64,000 nt of DNA from assembly GCA_973895155.1 (NCBI GenBank), contig OZ316895.1, positions 12,524,001 through 12,588,000 of the forward strand, read 5' to 3'. Numbering within the stretch: the first letter of the stretch is position 1; the number at the start of each line of letters is the position of its first letter. The notes beneath the pieces were generated by a model, which saw only the letters and a list, made by a program, of their open reading frames with translations, made no database searches and had not been told where the DNA came from. Origin of the DNA: Marsupella aquatica. Its lineage: Eukaryota; Marchantiophyta. Made by a program: the position numbers and the translations under genes. Below, one piece after another: positions 1-9,341 of the stretch.

Positions 1-198
1 CCAATGATAGTGCTTTTCAGGCAACTTTTTTAGTGTCATTTTTCTATACATTCATACATGTTACTAGTGTGATCCTATCAGGGTTCTATTGGACTGTAAT
101 CTTAGATGTTAAGGGAAGATTCTACACCATGAACAGAAAGTGAGCATATTCTATTGAAAGAGGACCAAGTACAACAAAAAAATGTGGCAAAATTGGAG
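1..198. other. flank of the large transposon, no gene seen
   Basis: AT-rich DNA outside the left end of the 13.35-kb element. I see no coding potential or repeat here. Confidence 0.5.
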
Positions 199-206
199 GA
201 CAAATT
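199..206. repeat. left target-site duplication of the 13.35-kb element
   Basis: GACAAATT directly precedes the left terminal inverted repeat and is identical to 13561-13568. Confidence 0.85.
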
Positions 207-395
207 CTTGGGATTCTCACTATATGGGGACCTCCTCATCTAGTACTCGGACCCCCTAAAATGTAAGAAATTTTAAAAATTATTTAACCCCTATATTCAA
301 AAAATTGGATTAAAAAAACCCTAATGTTCTTGTAAGTCTCAAAATTGAATTTAAAAGACTCTATTGTTCTTCTGCAAAAAAATTAAGTTTTCTCT

Positions 396-417
396 ATCAC
401 TATATTCATTAAAACTG
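396..417 (+). repeat. left subterminal inverted repeat
   Basis: This 22-nt stretch is a perfect reverse complement of 13464-13485. It lies 190 bp inside the left end, while its partner lies 75 bp inside the right end. It could be a transposase binding site, but that is inference. Confidence 0.75.
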
Positions 418-740
418 AAATTATAAAGGATATAGGGAAATTTGGCGATTTAAAAACATAGTTTTAGGCATGAAAATTGTAAATTTGGAAGATGAAAAAT
501 GAAAATTCAAGCATCATTAAATGTAAATTTGGGGACAAAAAAATGAAATTTTGGGAAAGTAAAATATTAAATTGGATGATATTAAAAAACATTTGGGTGA
601 TAAAAGTGTTCATTTGGTTGGAAAAATAGATAGAATCTAGTAATAACATATAAGCTTGGATAGCATCTATATTCAAAATATTTAGCTTGAGTAAGATATC
701 TAACTAAGCACCAATACAATGGAATGACTATAGTGTCTAG

Positions 741-984
741 CTCGGGGGGGTCACTTCCATGGAAGTGGCATATCATGTGCGACGAAGTATAGGGCCATTT
801 AAATGGTTTTGGCGGAAGACTTATTAAGTCTTCTATGGAAATATAGGGTTGTTTAATTGCAAAATGCATACGTGTCATCACATGATTGGTGCCGTACAAC
901 TTTATAGAAAGTGACTTAGGGGGTCATAAATGACCCAAACCGTCGCACGTGATGTATGACCCTTCATATAGTGACCCCCCCGAG
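741..984. mobile_element. 244-bp MITE nested in the 13.35-kb element
   Basis: The ends are a perfect 15-bp inverted repeat, CTCGGGGGGGTCACT. The flanks are a perfect 8-bp duplication, GTGTCTAG, at 733-740 and 985-992. Both subterminal regions carry versions of the TATCACGTGCGACGA motif that also occurs at the right end of the host element. It therefore belongs to the same family and was probably moved by the same transposase. It sits in the 3' non-coding part of the transposase-like gene, so it landed after the large element was in place or while the large element was still moving. Confidence 0.9.
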
Positions 985-1240
985 GTGTCTAGACAAAGTT
1001 AACTAGGATGATATCCAACCTACTAGAAGGAATGAAATGGCATCATTTTCTAGAATTAAAATATACTAAGACAAATAAAATAATAATTATAAGAAAGTCC
1101 ATTCAATAGCTTTGAGAGATCATAGAGTATTAATTTGATTGTCTTGTTCTCTCACTTTAGACGAACGCATGGAAATCAACTCGACCCTCTTAATCACAAG
1201 TCATTTGAGTGGAGACTTGTAACCTACGAGTTCTATCAAT

Positions 1241-4200
1241 CTACTCATCAATTATACCTTCCATGTAAATTTTGAGAGTTTTCAAAACATTCTTAGGAAT
1301 TGTCAAACCTCTATCCATAATATTTTGTTCTTTAGCATCTGACTTAAACCCATACATTGCAGAATTTGCAAACTGCCAACTTTGAGTAACATTGTCAAAC
1401 CCAGGATCCAGCTCCCAAGTCTTAGTGGTTTGAAAGCAACGTTCATATCGAACATCATCCTTTGCATCATGCTTACCATGTTTAGGCCTCCACCATTGTA
1501 CTTGGAACATAGGAGCATTCCTAAGAGGAATGCTCTCAACAGACGTTGAAGAAGACCCTTCAATATGTTGCAAATCTGTTGAGGGAACCTCATGGTTTGG
1601 ATCCACACCACCCAAAGCTCGAACCAACCAGAAATGCCCTTTGCCATTTTCCTGTTCCCATTCATCCTCTGGACGTAAAAATACAAAGTGACCTTCTTGA
1701 ATATCTTGTAGAGGAATCCAACGTGCAGGTTCTCGCTCTTGTCGTGCACCAACAAAAGGTGCAGCTTGATCTTCCATCTCTTCCATGTACTCATTTTGAA
1801 GGTCCATCATCTCTGGATTTTGAGAAGGTTCACTTGATGGCTGAGATGACCCCAAAATCATCTTGTAACCTGTGCCATGGTTAGTCTTTGGCCAAAAATC
1901 AGTTGTCAATGGCAAATGTCTTTCCCCCTCCCCTTCTATTGTAAGTTCCTCGGACAGTGCTTGCACAAGATTCTCCCAATATTTGACCAGAGGAAATCTC
2001 TCTTTATATGCTGCAGAGGTCTCATCCTTACAACTTTTCTTCAAGAAATCAATATAGCGATTAAGGAATGGGATGATTTCTCCAGCCTTCTTTTGTACAT
2101 CCCCAGATATAGGTTTTGCAAATGGTTGGCCTTCTGGTAAAATGAGCGCATTTGTGATGGGATCAGTTCTCCAAATGGACCTCCCCATTGCCGGAAGCCA
2201 AGGTTGCTTGACATGTGCTTTATATTGATACACTGACACATTATCCCTCATGGAGAAAAGAAATGCCACTGGTTTTGAGTGACCTTCTATCTCTTTCACC
2301 TGGAAAGTTTTCAAATACTCCTTGTAAGATGCAACCTCTTGAATCAATCGTGGTACAGGATGAATGCTTTCACACTCCCAAACCTTAGCCATCAACCCCA
2401 AGAGGGTAGCAACCTCTTTGTATCTGACCTGTTTGGATACTTGAGAAAATAATGCATCCACGTCTTCATGGGTGTGGCCAACCATGAGGAATGACATTTG
2501 CACAGTTTCAAACACCCCCTGCTAACAAGCTCAGTGCAAAATGCCATCACATATTGATTTTTGTTATCTTTCCCTGAATTGTCCATCTGCAATGTTAGGT
2601 GCCTTGGTAAGGGCTTGAAAGAGCCCCTAGTAGTCTCAGGATCATCCTTAGAACCAATATCCACTGTGCTTGACTTTTTAGTCTCCTGACCATCTTCAAT
2701 GCCTTGAAATCGAACAATTGAAACATTTTTGGGTTCCAAGTAACCGGCCAGAAATGCTTCAAAGTCTAGAAAGGACTGAAATATTGGCCTAGTTGCATTC
2801 CAATTCAATCCCTCAAGAAGGTCTCCAGTTTTGTCTCCTGTGTAATCTTCCAAATCTCGGAGGCATTTGGCCAAAGATGTCACGGTAAAGTCTGCATCTC
2901 CAGGCCAATTAAAGTCCAGTCAAATTGAAATGTGCATACACTCCAGGATCTCTTCCATGGGTTAACATCCCAGTAAGAGCAATAGGCAAAGGCTAACCAC
3001 TACCAGAGAGGGATTTTGGAGTGGGGACCAACCTGGGGATCCAAGTCTTGGCTTGATCCATCTTATCGTGAATAATGCAAAGATAGTTTTGAGGATCCTT
3101 CTTTGCAAGAACCCTATGAGCATAGTAAACATATCTTCTTGACATTTGTTCACGAAGATGTCACGCTCTTTTCTCTTCAATCTCTGCACGCTCTTTTTTT
3201 CTCTTCTCCCGCATCAATTGATCTTTGAACTCAGTGCAAAATGTGCACTTGGCAAATGCACTTCCCTTGTGAAAGTCAAAATTATCAAATGAGTTTTTCC
3301 AGATGTTGTACATAGTAACTTCAGTAACCTTAGCAAACCCATCTAATTCCATCTTGGTAAACACCTCTTGGAAAATCTCCTTCTTAGTAAAACAAGATGG
3401 GAGCCGATATTCAATAGTGTCAGTGCCGTTGGACCCACCATAGGGAAGATGTGGCATTGGTTTCCCATTTTGGATTAAAATGGACTCCAACAAGGCGCGA
3501 GCGTGCAAAGTGCTTGATCGTGTCTTCCGTTGTCCCTGATTTCCATGGAAACCAATTGTGCAACCAACTTCGTATTGATTTTTGTAGTCATAGTACTTTG
3601 TTGTACTGAACCCATGCATTTTAATAAATGCATCTTTACAAACCACACGTCCCTTTAGAACAAAAAATCCCTTTCTCTTGACTTGCTCCTCTCTACACCC
3701 AAAGAGACTAAAGATGTGACTTGTTTTGTTGTCACTTGACATTCCATGGTATTCCCTCCTCATTGCCTCTAAGTCCTCCCTGGGCATGTTCAAGCAACAC
3801 TTCAGCTTGCAACAACCTTCTCTTTGGATGGAATCAATGGACTCCTCGTTAATTTTCAAAAGTGCCCTCGACTCCAAATGCCTTTTCTTCCTCTCCTCAA
3901 GATCAACTTTTGTCCTCCTAATGAAATTGTATGGTCTTTTTGTAGGGTTACCATCACCATCTGAATCCGGATCGCCCTTAGTTTGACCCGACTCCATCCA
4001 CTTCTCTGAAACTTCCTCAAGGATATCCCCAAGAAACCTCTGAGACGAAATCAATAGAAGGGATTTGATTTCCCACCTCACCAAGCCAGGGGTACCAACA
4101 CGGATATTTGGAAATAATCCGGGTTCATTGATATTCACAACAGCAACACCAACATGATCTGCACCAAGAAGTTCATCGTCAACGGCACCTGTTTCAAATG

Positions 4201-4960
4201 GGACCATGATAACACCTGTTGCAACCTTTTGACAACGAGAAGCGTCATACAAATCAACCTCCTCCGCCATCCAGTTGGAACGTAGTGTAAAATCTTTTAA
4301 TGGAAGATCATTGAAAATATTTGAACTACCAAACACGCCAAAATCTCGTAGAGTGCCCTTTCTAGAAACATGCGCAACATCCCAGATAACCCAGGTATGC
4401 AAGGCCTCTTCTATTGTATCAGCTCCAAGGTGCGAGTATGGCAATTTTTGATTTCCCTTAACAATATCAGATATTCTTATACTGATGCGACCAACCCCGA
4501 GTGTTTCAGTATGACAAATATCCATCGGATTTGTCTTGAAAACGACTCCATTTGCAACCAACTGATCAAAAATGAACATCTGAACTTCATCTCCTTCCTT
4601 GAACACGTCCTCTTCAACCCTTGCATCAATTTTGGATTTATCATTTCCAGCATCTCCAGCCAAAGAGAAATCATCGACATTGATTCTTCGGCGCTGAGTT
4701 GATGACCTCAAGTATGCCAATGCACAATCCCAAATCACGTAGGAGTCAATTGCCTTAGCCAATGTAGGAAATTTGGGCGAAGGAAATGGAAGTTGACGCG
4801 ATCCATCAAAACACTTTTCGATCAATACCCCAATTCGATTGTCCCCTAGACAAATGTTCTGTATAGTGTCCTGGGGGTCAACCTTTTGAACTATCCCTAT
4901 TGCCGTTTCAAATCCATCGATCACCAATGACACTTCATCCCCTCGTGTAAAATTGATCAT
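1241..4960 (-). pseudogene. DUF7869-type transposase-like gene with DUF8039-like repeats (decayed)
   Basis: Likely role: transposase of the 13.35-kb element. This is inferred from position and from the family, which is common in TE-rich plants and carries an RNase-H-like core. The 599-codon first block starts at the ATG at 4960. It has three repeats with G-D-E-V and V-I-W-D style motifs (about residues 7-84, 122-200 and 229-305; the third is weaker), then a CCKLKCC cluster (383-389) and C572/C575, probable metal ligands. Later blocks carry a LPIALTG-type motif, a DN...NKN motif near 2600 and GHTHEDVDALF near 2460, all typical of DUF7869 proteins. Damage: in-frame TGA (3161-3163) and TAG (2993-2995), a frameshift near 2900-2930, and a one-base loss in the C run at 2515-2519. 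The readable reading frame totals about 1,240 codons. The homopolymer loss could be a sequencing error; the stops look like real decay. Confidence 0.75.
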
Positions 4961-5087
4961 GATAGCGGACTATCTGTATTCAAATAAAGTTAGAAATTGT
5001 TAAGTTCCCCATGTTACAATCATGTTTCAAAATCTGGACTCTCCTCCAAAAAATATTGTAAAATCACTCAAAACCCTAAATACATTC

Positions 5088-5432
5088 AAGTCGGGTCGGA
5101 ATTATTTTGACCCTCCTCCAACATTATGTCTTGAAATGATTGAATTGACTAAAAATTTACAAGTCAGGTCAGAATTATTTCGACCCTCCTCCAACAATAT
5201 GTCTTGAAATGATTGAATTGACTAAACATTTACAAGTTGGGTCGGAATTATTTCGACCCTCCTCCAACAATATGTCTTAAAATGATTGAATTGACTAAAC
5301 ATTTACAAGTCGGGTCGGAATTATTTCGACCCTCCTCCAACAATATGTCTTAAAATGATTTAATTGACTAAACATTGATAAGTTGGGTCGGAATTATTTT
5401 GACCCTACTCCAACTATTAAGTTGAAATTATG
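5088..5432. repeat. 73-bp tandem array between the divergent genes
   Basis: Units start at 5088, 5161, 5234, 5307 and 5380, with an exact 73-bp period; the fifth unit is partial. Each unit holds an imperfect palindrome, GGGTCG, nine AT-rich bases, CGACCC. A related inverted copy lies near 5508-5535. The array sits between the two divergent genes of the element. It could be a regulatory or protein-binding array (iteron-like); function is not shown. Confidence 0.85.
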
Positions 5433-6578
5433 TCAAAACTATTTGTGAAACTATCTTGCTTATGCTTTTATATACCAGTTTAAAATGCTAGTTAAGATGA
5501 CATAGTCAGGTCGGCATGAAATAATTCCGACCCACTTCTAGAAACTATGTTAGTAATCACATAAAGGGGTACAGTAAGTTCTACACATGCTAGACTGTGG
5601 ATAAAGGTCTAGAATGAGTAAAATATATGATCTAGAACCTAATGTGTAAATCTTAATCTAGGTTTGGCTTAAAGGTATTGAATTAGATGTAGTTGAGCTA
5701 GTACTTCTAAGATAAATAAATAAAATCACTAACCTGCTCCGCAATATATCTCTGTTCACCCTTGTACAAGCTAAATGGGTACCTTGGATGCCAGCATTGT
5801 AACTCTTAGCACCACAGTGCTCACCAGTGCCCTTACTAAACCTTGCATTCAACCATGCGGACCTAAACAAGGCACTCGGACAGAGGAGAGTCAGTGATCG
5901 TACCAATCACTGTCTAAATGACAATGAACCAAAAAATGGATTGTGGGAGGTCTATACTCAGTTTGAGAGGCAAAAAGCCCACACATTACCCAGCACACGA
6001 GTGGACACCAACAGATCGGGCACGGGTGGATGAGGCACGCACCCAGCACACAAGTAGACATCGGATAGGGTGTCAGCCAATCACTCACGAGTGATAGGTG
6101 AGTTGCGAGCACCCATTGCTGACAGCTTGGAAGTTTAAAATTGGTAGGTGAGTCGCGAGTGGTCGTGAGTGGTCACACCATCGGTGACTCACGATCACAT
6201 GCACCGAGGAGGGTCTCCATCATTGGCGCGCATTGATGCCTCCGTACCCTCTCAGATCCTTGCCTCCTCGGACTCCTCGCTCACAGGGGGTATAGGAAGG
6301 CAGGCCTTGCGCTTGAGGCCTCATTTCCTTGCCTCCCTCTTGCCTCCTCTCTCGTCTCCTCACTCCTTGCCTCCCTCTTGCCTCGCTCTAGGGCTTTTGT
6401 TTTTGCCTCGCTCTTGGGATTTGTTTTCCGCCTCGCTCTAAGGCTTTTATTTCCGCCTTGCTCCCTTCCCTTTTGGGTCGCTCCCTCGATCATTGTTTGC
6501 CTGTTAGTGCCCTCTTGCAGCCTGTGGCATTCTCCATTGCTGCCATGTGTCATCTTAAATCTCACTCGCCCCTTACAA
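5433..6578. other. intergenic region of the element
   Basis: Between the 73-bp array and the first candidate right-arm exon. At 6040-6200 short GAGT/GTGAGT-rich repeats occur. At 6240-6480 degenerate GCCTCGCTCT-type motifs resemble half-sites of the intronic palindrome found further right. No promoter motif can be called. Confidence 0.4.
5658..5906 (-). other. possible 5' exon of the transposase-like gene
   Basis: A minus-strand open frame encodes a protein-like segment containing GEHCGAKSYNAG and ends at a good donor, GAGCAG|GTTAGT, near 5735. A candidate acceptor (ATACAG) lies just before the ATG at 4960. Joining them puts a stop before that ATG, so the exon would be untranslated leader or the splice is wrong. 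It may also be an unrelated remnant. Confidence 0.3.
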
Positions 6579-6766
6579 TGTCTACTTCCTCTAGTTCTGA
6601 AGCTTCCACCACCTCCGCCAGTTCTCAAGAGTCATTGAACTTCAATTATAACTCTCTGTATGAATATGACCCTGAAGACCCGGATGTCCAAAAATTGGTT
6701 AACAATGCGTTGGAGGCGTCAAAGAAAGCCCAGTTAACTTTTCCACATAAGGCACCACCTGCTTCA
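6579..6766 (+). other. candidate first coding exon of the ParB-like gene
   Basis: An ATG at 6579 opens a serine-rich then acidic segment (MSTSSSSEAS..., YDPEDPDVQKLVNNAL) ending just before the palindrome at 6774. The next exon, at 7478, needs a phase-1 donor upstream, and I found no convincing GT donor in the right phase. The exon is plausible but unproven. Confidence 0.35.
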
Positions 6767-6773
6767 ACTTCTT

Positions 6774-7404
6774 GCCTTGCCCTAAGGGCGAGGCAACTTT
6801 ACTTTAATTTGGATTTCAAACTTCTTATTAGGAAAATTTCTATATTCCTTTGCAGTCACCTCGCCCCAAGGTCGAGGCGACGTCTACTTCATTCTAGATT
6901 TCTTGTTGCTCCGAAGGCGTATTGGACCTTGTATCTTACATTAATAAAGGATCTTTAGCTATATTCTATTTTTTGCCTCGCTCTTGGGGCGAGGCGATGT
7001 CGTCTGCATTCCTCAAATGTAGTCTGCATTCCCAGAAGTTGCCTCGCCCCGATGTTATCTGCATTCCTAAATGTTGTCTGCATTCCCAGAGATGTCCTCT
7101 ACATTCCTAAATGTTGTCTGCTTTCCCAGAAGTTGCCTCGCCCTTGGGGCGAGGTGATGTCCTCTGCATTCCTAAATATTGTTTGCTTTCTAGAAGTTGC
7201 CTCGCCCTTGGGGCGAGGCGATGTTGTCTGCATTCCTAAATGTTGTTTGCTTTCCTAGAAGTTGCCTCGCCCTTGGGGCGAGGCGATGTCGTCTGCATTC
7301 TTAAATAATGTTTGATTGCTTGGATGAGGTGGCAGGGCTAATTGCACTAGAAGCAAAGAAGATTTTGCAATCTTCTATTTGTCGCCTCGCCCCAAGGGCG
7401 AGGC
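6774..7404. repeat. cluster of 21-bp GC-rich palindromes, upstream intron
   Basis: Arms GCCTCGCCC and GGGCGAGGC with a 3-nt spacer (TTG or CAA) occur at 7199-7219, 7264-7284 and 7384-7404. One- or two-mismatch copies lie at 6774-6794, 6858-6878, 6975-6995 and 7135-7155, with a half-site at 7041. The copies at 7135, 7199 and 7264 sit in a 64/65-bp tandem unit. The surrounding DNA is not coding. Confidence 0.9.
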
Positions 7405-7477
7405 ACCTTGAAAGTTTTCCACATGTCAATGTTAAAAATATGATGCTGACCATTTTGTTTTCAATGTTTCTTACCAG

Positions 7478-8155
7478 GAAAAAATCTTGAGAAGCCGGAG
7501 TTAAATATTATGGACGAGGATATCAAGGACTTTGTTTTCCCTGACCAAGATCCTCCAGGATTTAGATGGGCACTAGAAGTTGGGGTGTCGGCGGAAGGCA
7601 GTCTCTTGATTTGTTTCAAGGGCCTCACAAGTCAATTGAATGACCGCAAGACAATTGTTACTCTAGGTCCAGTCGTCCTTCTGAACACGGACAACAACCG
7701 CAATGCAACGATTATTGTTGAGTCCAATGAGAAATCTCAGTGGATGAGACTTCTAGTGCCAATAAAACTCTACTCGACTTTACTGAATGTTGAGTGGATG
7801 GCTCGATTGGAGATAAAGCGTAGCTGATATGGGATTCTTCCCAGATGGAGTAACAATTGATCAGATGTTTGAGAAGACACGTTCTCAAATAAGTGGAGTT
7901 GACCTAGTGTTTGGATTTCTCTACGTAAAGAAGCACATGCATGACAATGCGGACAGTGTGGACCCTCCGTCTACTTGGATAGTTCAAAGGATGATTGATA
8001 AGGCACATTTTTCATACGAGCAAGCAATCGACAAGAGTTTCATTTTTTGTCCAGAGTTTCAAGAGGCCGCGTGCCGGACGTGGATTTCAGAGATGAAGAA
8101 AAAAGAAGCAAAGCATAAGGCAAAGGAGAGAAAGAAGACAGTGGAAAGAAGTGCG
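7478..8155 (+). other. N-terminal region of unknown fold (frameshifted)
   Basis: The frame opens at the acceptor at 7477 and reads through ATG 7510 (MDEDIKDFVFPDQDPPGFRW) to a stop at 7825-7827. The coding signal continues one frame over from about 7823 (GFFPDGVTIDQMFEKTRSQI) to the TAA at 8156. I do not recognise a domain. The end is lysine- and glutamate-rich, a probable charged linker. Confidence 0.6.
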
Positions 8156-8239
8156 TAATCAAAGACAGAGAAGAAACGAAAGCTTCAAGAGCCGGTTGTT
8201 CAACAAGAGAAACAATCTGGGAGTTCACGCCGTAAGAAG

Positions 8240-9007
8240 ATGGCTAAAAAAAATGAAGATGATGAGGGCCCCCAAAAAAAGCAGACAAAGAAGGCAAAGG
8301 TTGCGAAATCAAAACCAATGTCAGGGTCGACTTCAAACTTTGTCTTGCATCCAGAGGATGATATGTGTCCGACAGAAGGACCCAAAGAAGATGATGTGCT
8401 CAAAGGCCAAGAGGTTTTGCGTAATATTGAGCAGTATTATACTTTTGGCATCCGCGAAGTTTTTGATATTCCTATAAAAAGTATTAATCCGCCATCGGCC
8501 GTTTTTGTATATCGAATGTTCAATCTTTCGCATGCAATGGAGATATCAAAGTCTATGATGAAAAACCCTGGACAGGAACCACAAGTTGCTGATTTGATTC
8601 CGTATCGCGAGAGCACAAAACAGTTGCTTCATTATGACAACACACCTCAGGATAGGAAAGAGTTTTTGATTGGTGTGAAGAAGCATGAGATCCAATTCCT
8701 TGCCATCAGTGGCCAGCATTCTGCAAGAGCTGCCCAATGGATCCAAGGGTGGGCCGAGACTGACGCCAAGCTGACAGATCTTGCCAACAAACTAAAGTAT
8801 AGGAAAGCAAGGATCCTATCTGACCTCACTCCGAAGACAATTTTGGTTGAGCATTCAAGTTTATCGAATGCTGTCAATGATACTATGCAATTTAAGTCTT
8901 GTTTTTTAGAGACTATTGTTCATGCACGAAGGCAGTTTGAGGAGTGCGGGGAACCGCCGCGTCCAGGGATTGGGACCAATCAAAATACAGACAGGAAAAA
9001 CTATCAG
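8240..9007 (+). other. ParB/sulfiredoxin-like domain exon segment
   Basis: Counting from the ATG at 8240, residues about 72-170 follow the ParB N-terminal pattern. FDIPIKSINPP is the first strand, VYRMFNLSHAMEISKSMMKN the arginine box and helix, and FLAISGQHSARAAQWI the G-x-H-R-like box. Residues after 170 are helical and unassigned. The exon ends at CAG|GTACAT (9007/9008). The open frame runs on to 9130, but that tail is the intron with its palindrome. ParB-family domains bind specific palindromes and CTP, or act as nucleases; which applies here is unknown. Confidence 0.65.
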
Positions 9008-9075
9008 GTACATGTTGGAGCGACGCAAACTATTCTTGATCCGCTTTGTTTAAAGATTGTCAATGGTAGAGGTTT

Positions 9076-9255
9076 GCCTCGCCCCAAGGGCGAGGCTGCC
9101 TTTTCTTGTTTTCCTTGGTTAGAAGATTAAAGCAAATGTTTGCTTCGCCCTCAGGGTGAGGCAACCTAGACTAGTCTCTCTAAGAATAATTCCCTAGTTC
9201 CGTTTCAGTCAATTGCGGTTAGATGTAGAGGTTCGCCACGCCCTTGGGGCGAGGC
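9076..9255. repeat. palindromes in the ParB-methyltransferase intron
   Basis: Three copies of the same 21-bp palindrome lie at 9076-9096 (perfect arms), 9142-9162 and 9235-9255, all inside the intron 9008-9341. A weak relic may lie near 11836. None is seen in the exons of this gene. Confidence 0.85.
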
Positions 9256-9341
9256 GGCTTAGCCTGTTTCAAACATAGGTATAAATTTTCTAACATATGC
9301 ATTGTACCCTGAAACTAATGTCAAGTCCATTGGATATGTAG

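Noticed and set aside
5088-5432. 73-bp repeats as a CRISPR array
   Set aside because: The units are contiguous with no unique spacers, no Cas genes are present, and the DNA is eukaryotic.
7052-7490. Short frames inside the palindrome-rich intron
   Set aside because: They are translations of the 64/65-bp repeat unit and end near the acceptor at 7477.
9008-9130. C-terminal end of the ParB-like frame as coding
   Set aside because: It lies past a strong donor, runs into the intronic palindrome, and the spliced frame continues well into the next exon.
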